Program-made: the position numbers and the translations under genes
Assembly: GCF_000971055.1 (NCBI RefSeq)
Contig: NZ_LARW01000104.1
Location: 1 to 59,796 of the forward strand
Source: Sphingomonas sp. SRS2
GTDB lineage: Bacteria > Pseudomonadota > Alphaproteobacteria > Sphingomonadales > Sphingomonadaceae
DNA length: 59,796 bases
Reading direction: 5' to 3'
In this document: one piece after another, positions 46,712-55,447 of the stretch
How positions within the stretch are numbered: position 1 is the first letter of the stretch
Layout of the letters: each line of letters opens with the position of its first letter
The notes under the pieces: model-generated
What the model was told of the DNA's origin: nothing
Seen by the model: only the letters and a program-made list of their open reading frames with translations
The model's database searches: none

Positions 46712-47203
46712 ATGGCCGATAAGGTCAATAACCTCCAGGACATCTTCCTGAACTCGGTTCGGAAGACGAAAACCCCCGTCACGATGTTTCTCGTCAAGGG
46801 CGTCAAGCTCCAGGGCATCATCACCTGGTTCGACAATTTCTCGGTGCTGCTCCGCCGCGATGGCCAGTCGCAGCTGATCTACAAGCACGCGATCTCGACG
46901 GTGATGCCCGCGCATCCGATCGACATGACCGAGATCGACAAGGGTTTCGAGGAGAAGAAGTCGCACCTGCTGCAGGAAGTTTTCCTGTCGGCGGTCCGCA
47001 AGGCGCGCGAGCCGGTGACAATGTTTCTCGTCAACGGCGTGATGCTCCAGGGCGAGATTGCGGCCTATGACCTGTTCTGCATGCTGCTGCGACGGGATGG
47101 CCTGAGCCAGCTCGTCTACAAGCATGCAATCTCCACGGTGCAGCCTGCGCACCCAATCAATCTGGCCGAGATCGATAATGACGATGAAGACGAAGACGAT
47201 TGA
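46712..47203 (+). CDS. hfq: Hfq RNA chaperone with two tandem Sm domains
   Basis: This 163-residue protein holds two complete Hfq units in one chain, about residues 1-75 and 82-155. Each has the Sm1 core ([42 protein letters not shown]) and the Sm2 YKHAIST motif. They are joined by a short linker ([13 protein letters not shown]) and end in an acidic tail (DNDDEDEDD). Normal Hfq is a hexamer of 70-100-residue subunits, so this one may assemble as a trimer of double units. The ATG at 46712 has GGAG upstream. Its last bases overlap the TTG start of hflX. Confidence 0.95.
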   Translation: MADKVNNLQDIFLNSVRKTKTPVTMFLVKGVKLQGIITWFDNFSVLLRRDGQSQLIYKHAISTVMPAHPIDMTEIDKGFEEKKSHLLQEVFLSAVRKAREPVTMFLVNGVMLQGEIAAYDLFCMLLRRDGLSQLVYKHAISTVQPAHPINLAEIDNDDEDEDD

Positions 47204-48516
47204 GCGTTTTTAACCGAGACGAAGACGACGGACTGAGTCGCGGCGCACGGGCGCTCGTGGCTTTGCCCGAGCGCGCCGGCGACAGTCAGCGCAGTGCGGA
47301 GGCGAGGCTCGACGAAGCGGCGGGCCTCGCCGCCGCAATCGGCGTCGATGTCGTCGAGAAACTCGCCTTCAAACTGCGTGATCCCAAGCCTGCTACGCTG
47401 TTCGGCTCCGGTCAGGTCGACCAGATTGCCACGGCGGCACGAATGGGCGAGGCGGAATTGATCATCGTCGATGCGGCGCTGACCCCGATCCAGCAGCGAA
47501 ATCTGGAAAAGGCGACCGAGGCCAAGGTCATCGATCGCACCGGCCTGATCCTCGAAATCTTCGGCGAGCGCGCAGCGACCGCCGAGGGCCGACTTCAGGT
47601 CGAACTCGCCCATCTCGACTATCAGGCCGGGCGGCTCGTGCGCAGCTGGACCCACCTCGAACGGCAGCGTGGCGGCTTCGGCTTTCTCGGTGGCCCGGGC
47701 GAGACCCAGATCGAGGCCGATCGCCGCCTGATCCGCGATCGTATGGCCAAGCTGCGCCGCGAACTCGAACAGGTCCGCCGCACCCGTGGCCTCCACCGTG
47801 CCCGGCGGCAACGCGCGCCATGGCCCGTGATCGCGCTGGTCGGCTACACCAATGCCGGCAAGTCGACCCTGTTCAACCGGATGACCGGCGCCAAGGTAAT
47901 GGCCGAAGATCTGCTGTTCGCGACGCTCGATCCGACGATGCGGCAGATCGGCTTGCCCGGCATCGACAAGGCGATCCTGTCCGACACGGTGGGCTTCGTC
48001 TCGGACCTGCCCACCCAGCTGGTCGCGGCCTTCCGTGCGACGCTGGAGGAAGTGACCGGCGCCGACATCATCCTCCATGTCCGCGACATCGCTCACCCCG
48101 ACAGCGACGCGCAGGCCGCCGATGTGCTTGGCGTGCTCGGCGAAATCGGTGTCGGCCCGCGCGCGCCGGAAGGCGAAGCCGGGGAGGGCGCGCCGATCAT
48201 CGAGGTCTGGAACAAGATCGACATGCTCGACCCGGAGACGCGCGACGCCACCGATGCCGAGGCGGGACGGCGCGAAGATGTCGTCACCCTGTCCGCACTG
48301 ACCGGCGATGGCGTCGACACGCTGCGCCGGGTGGTGTCCGAAAGGCTCTCGACCGGTAATCGGGTGCGGACATTGGCGGTGTCGACCAGCGACGGCGCGG
48401 CGATGGCATGGCTCCACGCCAATGGCGAGGTGATCGGCCAGGAGGTCGAGGGAGAGCGCATGGTCGTCGAAGTGCGGTTGTCCGACAAGGATCTGGCCCG
48501 GTTCGAAGCCAGATAG
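47200..48516 (+). CDS. hflX: GTPase HflX
   Basis: This 438-residue ribosome-associated GTPase splits stalled ribosomes after stress. It has the N-terminal HflX domain ([11 protein letters not shown]), the linker [19 protein letters not shown], and the G domain. G1 is [10 protein letters not shown]3 [10 protein letters not shown] and G4 NKID. The start is TTG at 47200, overlapping the hfq stop by four bases; no later start in frame preserves the N-terminal domain. The hfq-hflX order is conserved in many proteobacteria. Confidence 0.95.
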   Translation: MSVFNRDEDDGLSRGARALVALPERAGDSQRSAEARLDEAAGLAAAIGVDVVEKLAFKLRDPKPATLFGSGQVDQIATAARMGEAELIIVDAALTPIQQRNLEKATEAKVIDRTGLILEIFGERAATAEGRLQVELAHLDYQAGRLVRSWTHLERQRGGFGFLGGPGETQIEADRRLIRDRMAKLRRELEQVRRTRGLHRARRQRAPWPVIALVGYTNAGKSTLFNRMTGAKVMAEDLLFATLDPTMRQIGLPGIDKAILSDTVGFVSDLPTQLVAAFRATLEEVTGADIILHVRDIAHPDSDAQAADVLGVLGEIGVGPRAPEGEAGEGAPIIEVWNKIDMLDPETRDATDAEAGRREDVVTLSALTGDGVDTLRRVVSERLSTGNRVRTLAVSTSDGAAMAWLHANGEVIGQEVEGERMVVEVRLSDKDLARFEAR

Positions 48517-48522
48517 GCTTTG

Positions 48523-48546
48523 GCATCCCGGCCTTCCCCGGAATGA
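48523..48546. repeat. Short REP-like palindrome
   Basis: This imperfect hairpin (ggcatcccgg with ccccggaatgac) sits in the convergent gap between hflX and mazG. It has the same GTCATTCC-type ends as the elements near 22.2 and 55.4 kb and may be a half-copy of that family, possibly acting as a transcript end. Confidence 0.45.
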
Positions 48547-48549
48547 CGA

Positions 48550-49284
48550 TCAGGGGATGAGCTTCGCCTTCACCCAAAGCGCTTCCTTCTCATCGAGCGA
48601 AAGGCCCTGGAAGGCGTCGCCCGCCATGTTCTCGATAGCCCGGAAGCGCTTCTCGAACTTGGCATTGGCCGAGCGTAGCGCCGCTTCGGGGTCGATGCCG
48701 AGCTTGCGCGCCCAGTTGACCACCGCGAAGAGAAGGTCGCCCATCTCCTCGGCCTGATGTTCTGCCGAACTCGCTTCGGAGACCTCGGCGATCTCCTCCT
48801 CGATCTTGGCGAGCGCGCCGGCCGGATCTGGCCAGTCGAAGCCGGTCCTTGCCGCCCGCTTCTGGAGCTTCTCGGCGCGAAGCAGGGCGGGCAGGGCCGA
48901 TGCAACGCCGGCCAGCGCGCTGCCATCGTCCAGATTTCCCGCGCGCTCGGCGGCCTTGATCTCTTCCCAGCCAGGGCTCGCGCCGTCACCGAAGACATGC
49001 GGATGGCGTCGGATCATCTTCGCGCTGATGCCGTCGAGCACGTCCTTCAGGTCGAACGCGCCTTTCTCCTCGGCGATGCGGGCGTGGAAGACGACCTGAA
49101 GCTGAAGGTCGCCCAGTTCGTCACGCAGCGCCGCCATGTCGTCGCGCTCGATCGCGTCGGCCACTTCATAGGCTTCTTCGATCGTATAGGGCGCGATCGT
49201 GCGGAAATTCTGCTCGATATCCCATGAGCACCCGGTTTCGGGATCGCGCAAGCGGGCCATGATGTCACGGAGTTCTTCGATCAT
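48550..49284 (-). CDS. mazG: Nucleoside triphosphate pyrophosphohydrolase MazG
   Basis: This protein is about 244 residues and has two all-alpha NTP-PPase domains, hydrolysing (d)NTPs to NMP and pyrophosphate. The metal-binding EExxE/ExxD pattern is in YTIEEAYEVADAIE with DELGDLQLQVVFHA, and again in EEEIAEVSEA with EEMGDLLFAVVNWA. I chose the ATG at 49284, which has AGGTG eight bases upstream; a GTG at 49293 overlapping the LysR stop (GTGA) is an alternative. Confidence 0.92.
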   Translation of the reverse strand: MIEELRDIMARLRDPETGCSWDIEQNFRTIAPYTIEEAYEVADAIERDDMAALRDELGDLQLQVVFHARIAEEKGAFDLKDVLDGISAKMIRRHPHVFGDGASPGWEEIKAAERAGNLDDGSALAGVASALPALLRAEKLQKRAARTGFDWPDPAGALAKIEEEIAEVSEASSAEHQAEEMGDLLFAVVNWARKLGIDPEAALRSANAKFEKRFRAIENMAGDAFQGLSLDEKEALWVKAKLIP

Positions 49285-49289
49285 TGCTG

Positions 49290-50183
49290 TCACCTATCCC
49301 AGGGCGCGACAGGGGAGAAGAGTGCGCGAAAATGATCGACGAAGGCTCGCGCATTAGGTGAGCTTTCGGCGCCGCGCGGCTGCACCGCATAGATCGCGAC
49401 GTCAGTTGCGCCGCAAATATCGGGCAATATCCGGACCAGTGAGCCGTCGCGCAGCGCCATCCCGATGTCCCAGGTCGACCGCAGCGCGATGCCGAGACCG
49501 GCGATGGTCAGTTCGCGGGCGACCTCGCTCGAATTGGTGCGCACCGCACTTTCGCCTTCGATGCTGACGGGGCCGTCGGGCCCTTCCAGCCGCCACGGTA
49601 GCTGATGGACCGCCGCGAGCAGGCGATGATCGGCGAGATCGGCGATCGTGGTCGGGACGCCATGTCCGGCGAGATAGGCCGGTGCTGCGCAGAGGATGCG
49701 GTGATTCTCGGCCAGACGGTGCGCGCTGAGCGACCCGGTCGGTTCGGTGGCGATCCGGATGGCCACGTCGATCCGCTCGTCGAGCAGATCGACGAAGCCA
49801 TCGTCGAGATCGAGGGAGATGTCTATACGGGGAAAACGGTCGAGAAAGCCCTTGAGATAGGGGGCGATGTGAAGTCGTCCGAAGGAGGTAGGCGCCGATA
49901 TGCGCAACGCGCCGCCGGGTTGACCGATTCGGCCCGCCACACGCGCCTCGGCCGCGCGCGTGGTCTCCAGGATATGGCGTACATCCTCGTAGAAACCCTG
50001 GCCGACGTCGCTGAGCACCAGCCGCCGCGTGGTGCGGTGAACCAGCGTCGAGCCCAGCCGCGCTTCGAGCCGTGCCAGCCGTTTCGACACCATCGCCGGC
50101 GAAATGCGCAACCGGCGGCCCGCCGCCGAGAGGCTGCCGGCTTCGACGATCGCCACGAACAGCGCATAATCCTCGTGCATCAC
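49290..50183 (-). CDS. LysR-family transcriptional regulator
   Basis: This 297-residue protein has an N-terminal winged helix-turn-helix (ALFVAIVEAGSLSAAGRRLR, then ISPAMVSKRLARLEARLGSTL) and a periplasmic-binding-protein-like effector domain (about 90-295). The effector and target genes are unknown. It overlaps or abuts mazG by a few bases on the same strand, an unusual pairing, and is divergent from the membrane protein gene at 50255, which it could regulate. LysR sites (T-N11-A) were not resolved. Confidence 0.9.
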   Translation of the reverse strand: MMHEDYALFVAIVEAGSLSAAGRRLRISPAMVSKRLARLEARLGSTLVHRTTRRLVLSDVGQGFYEDVRHILETTRAAEARVAGRIGQPGGALRISAPTSFGRLHIAPYLKGFLDRFPRIDISLDLDDGFVDLLDERIDVAIRIATEPTGSLSAHRLAENHRILCAAPAYLAGHGVPTTIADLADHRLLAAVHQLPWRLEGPDGPVSIEGESAVRTNSSEVARELTIAGLGIALRSTWDIGMALRDGSLVRILPDICGATDVAIYAVQPRGAESSPNARAFVDHFRALFSPVAPWDR

Positions 50184-50254
50184 GGCTTGCTAACCCGATC
50201 GCTGGTTGCAATGCCACTGCTAATCCCGGATGTAACGGGCACGGGTGGAGTTGA

Positions 50255-51757
50255 GTGGCTATGGGGGCCGTGTTCCAGCGATTGCTGTTCCATCTCGCCT
50301 GTGTGCTCGCACTGGCCTGGCCCGCCTTTGTGAACGGCCAGCCCTTCTACTTTCCCGATACTACCACCTATACCCGCGCCGCCGATAGCGCCGCCTATAT
50401 CTTCTCGGGCCATCGGATCAGCACCGAATGGACGGATCGCTACCGTCACTCGCTCGATCCGGGCGGCAAGATCGGCAACCAGGCCAGTCATGTGAGTCCG
50501 AACGTCAACGATCTCGGAACCGAAAGCGTGATGGCGGGACGTTCCCCCTATTTCGGGGCGCTGCTCTGGCTGAGCTATGTATTCACCCGCTTCTGGCTCT
50601 TCGTGCTGGCGCAGGCGGCGGTTGCCTATGCACTGATCCGCGTGACACTGCGGCTCTTCGATCTGGCGCAGCCGCTGATCGTCGCGGCCAGCGTGGCAGC
50701 GCTGGCCTTGCTGACCTCACTGCCTTTCTTCGTCTCGCTACTTATGCCCGATTTGCTCGCAGCCTTCGGTATCCTCGCCTTCCTGTTGCTCGCGATCGAG
50801 CGCAAACGGCTCGGTCGCGGCGAGCGCTGGTCGCTCTATGCCCTGATGCTGGTCTCGGCGCTCGCGCATATCACCCACATATTGATCATCTCGGCATTGG
50901 CGGTCACGCTGTTCGCCTGGGCATTGTTCCGGGGCTGGCGGCGCAGCCAGTTCGCACCGCTGATCGGCGGTAGCTCCGTGATCGCGCTGGTCGGCGTCCT
51001 GTCAGTGATGTTCACCGCAACCGTTGTCGAGCGCACCTTCGGGCGAGCGCCGCTGCTGGTGCCGTTGCTCACCGCGCGTTTCCTCGCCGATGGAACCGGG
51101 CTGGACTATGTCCGCCGTCATTGTCCTGCTGCGGGGTTCGCCGCCTGCGCCTATCGCGACCGTGAGGAGGTCATCGTCGGAGAGTTCCTCTGGTCGCTGG
51201 AGCCGGGCAAGGGTGCCTACATGATCGCCGACACCGCGACGCGGCGGGCCTTGTCGACCGAGGACAGCCGCTTCGCGCTGGCGGTGCTCATGGCTTATCC
51301 GGTCGAGCAGGGCGGGCGGCTCCTCCGGAATGGCTGGCGGCAGATGCTGCGCTTCGACATCGATCTGCTCGATTATAAATGCAGGGGGAAGCCCGATTGC
51401 TGGTCGTCGCTGCCGCCCGTCGAGCGGTCGGCATTGCTCGCCAGCCCGGGCGGGCGCGACCTGTGGCCGCAAGATGCGATCGCGGCGGTCCATTATACGA
51501 TCGTCGGCCTGTCGCTGGTCCTGTTGCTGGCGTGGGTTATCGCCGACGCGCGAATGGGACGGGAAGGGGCGGGCGACATCTTCCTTTGGCTGGTGCTTCT
51601 GTCGGTCGCCCTTGCGGGAAATGCATTACTCGGCGGCGGCGTATCGGACCCTCAGCCGCGCTATCAGGCGCGGGTGATGTGGCTATTGCTCCTGCTGGCG
51701 ACGATCGCAGGGCTTGTCTGGTATCGCCGTGGCCGCGCCGGGCCTGCCGCCGGATGA
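50255..51757 (+). CDS. Polytopic membrane protein, unknown function
   Basis: This 500-residue protein has about nine to ten membrane segments. They are a first one at about 8-26, a cluster at about 100-260, and a C-terminal pair beyond 415. Between them is a large loop rich in charged residues and cysteines (about 275-410). The start is GTG at 50255 with GGAG four bases before, or ATG 50261. The stop overlaps the glycosyltransferase start (ATGA). The layout (early loop with PDTTTYTRAAD, many helices) recalls GT-C-type enzymes or polyisoprenyl-linked sugar handling, but no signature supports a firm call. Confidence 0.75.
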   Translation: MAMGAVFQRLLFHLACVLALAWPAFVNGQPFYFPDTTTYTRAADSAAYIFSGHRISTEWTDRYRHSLDPGGKIGNQASHVSPNVNDLGTESVMAGRSPYFGALLWLSYVFTRFWLFVLAQAAVAYALIRVTLRLFDLAQPLIVAASVAALALLTSLPFFVSLLMPDLLAAFGILAFLLLAIERKRLGRGERWSLYALMLVSALAHITHILIISALAVTLFAWALFRGWRRSQFAPLIGGSSVIALVGVLSVMFTATVVERTFGRAPLLVPLLTARFLADGTGLDYVRRHCPAAGFAACAYRDREEVIVGEFLWSLEPGKGAYMIADTATRRALSTEDSRFALAVLMAYPVEQGGRLLRNGWRQMLRFDIDLLDYKCRGKPDCWSSLPPVERSALLASPGGRDLWPQDAIAAVHYTIVGLSLVLLLAWVIADARMGREGAGDIFLWLVLLSVALAGNALLGGGVSDPQPRYQARVMWLLLLLATIAGLVWYRRGRAGPAAG

Positions 51758-52743
51758 CAAGCGAGAGGAGCGAAGCTATCACCGCCACCATGCAAGCCGA
51801 TATCGCCGTCATCCTGCCCTGCTATAACGAAGAGGCGGCGATCGGCGCGACGATCGCGGGCTTTCGCGCGGCGCTGCCACAGGCGCGGATCTATGTCTTC
51901 GACAACAACAGCGCGGACCGGACGGTCGAGGTCGCGCGCGCCGCCGGCGCGATCGTCCGGACCGAGCGGATGCAGGGCAAAGGCAATGTCGTCCGGCGGA
52001 TGTTCTCCGATGTCGAGGCCGACATCTATGTGATGGCCGACGGCGACGCGACCTATGACTCCGCCGCCGCCCCCGCGTTGATCCAGATGATGCTGGACGA
52101 ACGGCTCGACATGGTGGTGGGTGCGCGCAAGTCCGAGGTCGAGGAAGCCTATCGTCGCGGCCACCGGCTGGGCAACAAGATGCTGACCGGCATATTGGCA
52201 CAACTTTTTGGCCGAACTTTCTCTGATATATTATCGGGTTACCGGGTATTCTCCAGACGCTTTGTAAAAAGTTTCCCGGTGCTGTCGGCAGGGTTCGAGA
52301 TCGAGACCGAGATCAGCATCCATGCACTCGAACTGCAGATGCCGGTCGGCGAGGTCGTCACTCAATATGGCGCGCGACCCGAAGGATCGGTCTCCAAACT
52401 GTCGACCTATCGCGACGGATGGCGGATTTTGTGGACGATCATGACGCTATTCCGGATCGAGAAGCCGGTGTTTTTCTTCGGCGTGACCGGGGGACTGCTG
52501 GGTCTGGCCGCGATCGTTCTCGCGATCCCGCTGGGCGTTACCTATATCGAAACCGGCCTGGTGCCGCGCCTGCCCACCGCTTTGCTCGCGACCGGGCTTA
52601 TGATCCTCGGCTTCCTCAACTGGTTTTGCGGGCTGATCCTTGCGACCGTAGTGCGCGGGCGGCGCGAGGTGCGCCGGCTCGCCTATCTGGGCTTCGCTGC
52701 CCCCGGCGGTGAGGACCGCGCGAGCGGCAGCACGACGGGCTGA
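51754..52743 (+). CDS. GT2 glycosyltransferase with C-terminal membrane helices
   Basis: This 329-residue protein has a family 2 (GT-A) catalytic domain: VILPCYNEEAAIGATI, NNSADRT, a DxD-type MADGDATYD, and SGYRVFSRRFVK. Two membrane segments follow (about 236-260 and 270-300). It resembles dolichyl-phosphate-mannose synthase-like enzymes that move a sugar onto a polyprenyl phosphate. Near 52201-52275 base composition drops to about 40% GC with rare codons (TTA, AGA, ATA), unlike the rest. It overlaps the convergent ABC ATPase gene by 61 bases. Confidence 0.9.
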   Translation: MTSERSEAITATMQADIAVILPCYNEEAAIGATIAGFRAALPQARIYVFDNNSADRTVEVARAAGAIVRTERMQGKGNVVRRMFSDVEADIYVMADGDATYDSAAAPALIQMMLDERLDMVVGARKSEVEEAYRRGHRLGNKMLTGILAQLFGRTFSDILSGYRVFSRRFVKSFPVLSAGFEIETEISIHALELQMPVGEVVTQYGARPEGSVSKLSTYRDGWRILWTIMTLFRIEKPVFFFGVTGGLLGLAAIVLAIPLGVTYIETGLVPRLPTALLATGLMILGFLNWFCGLILATVVRGRREVRRLAYLGFAAPGGEDRASGSTTG

Positions 52744-53483
52744 TCCTCGATCGAGCCGGTCCAGGCCCGGATATCGTAGCAGTGATGGAGGTTCTCGGCG
52801 GTGAGAACCTCCGATGGCGCGCCATCGGCGACGACACGCCCTTCATGGATAAGCAAAAGACGGTCGCAGAAGCGCGTCGCCATGGCGAGATCGTGGAGCA
52901 CCGCAATGACCAGCGCGCCGGCGCGGGCCTCCTCCCTGAGCAAATCCATAATCTGTAATTGATGGCCGGGATCGAGCGCGGCGAGCGGCTCGTCGACGAT
53001 CAGCGCGGGCGCCTGAACGGCGAGAGCTCGGGCGATGAGAACACGGGCGCGTTCGCCACCTGAAAGCTCGGTGGTGATACGACCTCGTAAGTCGTTGACT
53101 TCGCACCTCTTCATGGAGCGATCAATCGCCGCGAGATCGTCCGCACTCAGCGCGGAAAATGGCGCGAGATGTGGCAGCCGCCCCAACGCCACCAACCGCT
53201 CTGCCGTGAGCGGCCAGTGGACCGTCTGGCCTTGCGGCAGGTACGCGATACGGCGCGCGAGCGCCGTACGGGTCAGGCTCGACACAGAGGTTCGGTCGAG
53301 CAGCACTTCACCCGCTGTCGGCCTGATCAGACCGGTGATCGCGCGCGCCAGGGTCGATTTGCCCGCACCGTTGGGGCCGATGACGCCGATGAGCTTGCCG
53401 GGCTCGATCCGCGCATCGATCCCATGCAGTACCATGCGGCCACCCAGCGCCGCGCTAAGGCCATCGATCGATAGGCTCACCAT
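52683..53483 (-). CDS. ABC importer ATPase, BtuD/FecE type
   Basis: This 266-residue nucleotide-binding subunit has Walker A GPNGAGKST (about 36-44), Q-loop LPQGQ, signature LSGGERARV, Walker B ALIVDEPLAALD and the H-loop in VLHDLAMA. It belongs to the iron-siderophore/cobalamin/haem class. I chose the ATG at 53483, which overlaps the permease gene by seven bases. A longer frame running back to 53879 lies in the shadow of the permease. The last 60 bases overlap the convergent glycosyltransferase. Confidence 0.93.
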   Translation of the reverse strand: MVSLSIDGLSAALGGRMVLHGIDARIEPGKLIGVIGPNGAGKSTLARAITGLIRPTAGEVLLDRTSVSSLTRTALARRIAYLPQGQTVHWPLTAERLVALGRLPHLAPFSALSADDLAAIDRSMKRCEVNDLRGRITTELSGGERARVLIARALAVQAPALIVDEPLAALDPGHQLQIMDLLREEARAGALVIAVLHDLAMATRFCDRLLLIHEGRVVADGAPSEVLTAENLHHCYDIRAWTGSIEDQPVVLPLARSSPPGAAKPR

Positions 53484-54478
53484 AGCCGCCGCTCGCGCAT
53501 CAGATGGTGGAGAAATATGGGCACGCCTAGCAGCGCGGTGAGGACGCCAAGACGCAGCTCGCTGTCGGTAGGGATCAGCCGTACCGCGATGTCGGCTGCG
53601 CTGAGCAGCGCCGCGCCGCCGAGCGCCGAGGGCAGCAAGAGCGCCGATGGCGATCGATCGGTCAGCGGGCGCAGCAAATGCGGAACTATGAGCCCGACAA
53701 AGCCGATCGCGCCAGAGATCGCGACCGCGCCGCCGACGCCGATCGCGGTTCCGGCCAATATCCGCCAGCGCAGCGCGCGTAGGTCGACGCCCAGCGTCTG
53801 CGCCGCGTCCTCGCCCAATGTCAGAGCATCGAGCGCGCGCCCGTTCCACAGCAGCAACCCGCCGCCAAGCAGGATACACGGCAGCGCCAGCCAGACATGG
53901 GTGAAGCTGCGGTCTTCCAGCGATCCCATCAGCCAGCTCATGATTTCCATCGCGGCAAAGGGATTGGGCGCGAGATTGAGCGCGAGGCTGATTCCCGCGC
54001 CGGCAAGCGTGCCGACCGCGATCCCGGCGAGGATCAGCGACAGGGGGCTCTCGGCGCGCCCGGCGAGCAGCATCAGCGGAGCGAGGCCGAACAGCGCCCC
54101 TGCGACCGCGAGCAATGGCAGGCCGAGCGGCCAGGCTTGTGCCAGACCGAAATAGAGCGCGATCACCGCGCCAAGCGCGGCGGCGTTCGAGATGCCGAGC
54201 ACCGATGGCTCGGCCAGTGGATTGCGCAGATAGCCCTGGAGCACCGCGCCGCCGAGCCCGAGCATGCCACCGACCAGGAGGCCGAGCAGCGCACGCGGCA
54301 GGCGCAGTTCGAGCAGGACCGCGCGCAGCACCGGATCGCCGCTGCCCGCCAATATATCGGCGATTTCACGCGATCCGAACTGTGTGGGTCCGGTTAGCAG
54401 CGATGCGGCGGCGAGCAGCAGCGCGGCCAGGGCGAGGCCCGCGATCAGCGGGATGCGTGGGATGCGGGGGGATGTCAT
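53477..54478 (-). CDS. ABC importer permease, BtuC/FecCD type
   Basis: This 333-residue inner-membrane permease of the FecCD family has about ten helices. Signatures are LRLPRALLGLLVGGMLGLGGAVLQ, RNPLAEPSVLGISNAAALGA and GFVGLIVPHLLRPL. With the ATPase and the divergent binding protein it forms a complete importer for cobalamin, haem or an iron-siderophore. The substrate is not decidable from sequence, and no TonB-dependent receptor gene is in the window. Confidence 0.93.
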   Translation of the reverse strand: MTSPRIPRIPLIAGLALAALLLAAASLLTGPTQFGSREIADILAGSGDPVLRAVLLELRLPRALLGLLVGGMLGLGGAVLQGYLRNPLAEPSVLGISNAAALGAVIALYFGLAQAWPLGLPLLAVAGALFGLAPLMLLAGRAESPLSLILAGIAVGTLAGAGISLALNLAPNPFAAMEIMSWLMGSLEDRSFTHVWLALPCILLGGGLLLWNGRALDALTLGEDAAQTLGVDLRALRWRILAGTAIGVGGAVAISGAIGFVGLIVPHLLRPLTDRSPSALLLPSALGGAALLSAADIAVRLIPTDSELRLGVLTALLGVPIFLHHLMRERRLW

Positions 54479-54522
54479 TGCACTCGCTTGACCCTAGCCG
54501 GGCGATCTTCGATTGAGAAGCG

Positions 54523-55362
54523 ATGCGCTTCCGAAATTATCGCTGGCTGGGCCTGACCCTCGCGCTGCTCGCCGCCGCGCCCGCGGCTGCCGATCCCCCC
54601 AGACGGATCGTTTCGCTCAGCCTGTGCGCCGATCAATATCTGCTGGCGCTGGCCGATCCGTCGCAAATCGCTGCGCTCAATCGCTTCTCGCACGATCCGG
54701 CGATGTCGTGGGGAGTGGCCAAGGCGCGCGCCTTTCCCGGTATTCGCGGCAGCGCGGAGGAAATGCTGACGCTCAGGCCCGATCTTGTCCTGACCTCGGG
54801 TTTTGGTACGCCTGCGGCGTTAGCCGTGCTTCGAAGCCGCAAGGTGAAAGTCGTCGACCTGCCCTGGGACGATCGCTTCGAGAGTATCGAGCGCACGACG
54901 CGGCAAGTCGCGGCGCTTGTTGGCCACCCCCAACGGGGCGAGGCGCTTATCGCCGCAATGCGGCGACGGATAGCGGCGGTGGGAACGCCGCCGGGCCGGG
55001 GCCGGGTAGCGGCCTATTATCAGCGGCGGGGCTATCTGACCGGTCAAGGCACTCTGATCGACGAGATGATGCGGCGGGGGGGGCTGATCAACCTCGCGAC
55101 GAAGCTGAACCGCCCGATGCTGTCCTATCTTTCGATCGAGGCAATGGCGGTCGCGCGGCCCGATTTCCTGATCACCGATCATGGCGGCAAGATCCGCGAC
55201 AAGGGCACCGAGATGCTTGAACATCCTCTGTTGGCGGGCACCGTGCCAGCATCGCGGCGGATCAATATTCCCGAGGCGCTGACGACCTGCGGCGGACCGT
55301 CCTACCCCGATGCGATCGAGGCGATGGCGGCGGGCATCAGGAAAGTCGACGGCGAGCGTTGA
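54523..55362 (+). CDS. BtuF-type periplasmic substrate-binding protein
   Basis: This 279-residue protein has a signal peptide (cleavage near AAA-D, about residue 23) and the helical-backbone metal-receptor fold: RIVSLSLCADQYLLALAD, LTLRPDLVLTS, and the C-terminal ITDHGGKIRDKG. It is divergent from the permease-ATPase pair across 44 bases, so one short region holds both promoters. That gap is too short for a cobalamin riboswitch. A REP-like palindrome follows the stop. Confidence 0.88.
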   Translation: MRFRNYRWLGLTLALLAAAPAAADPPRRIVSLSLCADQYLLALADPSQIAALNRFSHDPAMSWGVAKARAFPGIRGSAEEMLTLRPDLVLTSGFGTPAALAVLRSRKVKVVDLPWDDRFESIERTTRQVAALVGHPQRGEALIAAMRRRIAAVGTPPGRGRVAAYYQRRGYLTGQGTLIDEMMRRGGLINLATKLNRPMLSYLSIEAMAVARPDFLITDHGGKIRDKGTEMLEHPLLAGTVPASRRINIPEALTTCGGPSYPDAIEAMAAGIRKVDGER

Positions 55363-55363
55363 C

Positions 55364-55442
55364 CGTCATTCCGCGGAAGCTGGAATCTCATTGTCTTCTC
55401 ACGACAAAGATAAGGGAGATTCCAGCTTTCGCCTGGGCGACG
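55364..55442. repeat. REP-like palindromic element between convergent genes
   Basis: Two arms pair with few mismatches: 55364-55389 (cgtcattccgcggaag then ctggaatctc) and 55416-55442 (gagattccag then ctttcgcctgggcgacg). An inner ttgtc/gacaa hairpin sits between them. It lies in the 85-base gap between the binding-protein gene and the convergent XpaC-like gene, consistent with a bidirectional transcript end or dispersed repeat. Confidence 0.7.
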
Positions 55443-55447
55443 AATAT

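Noticed and set aside
54479-54522. Cobalamin riboswitch for the BtuCDF-type importer
   Set aside because: The divergent gap is 44 bases, too short, and no B12-box-like sequence was seen.
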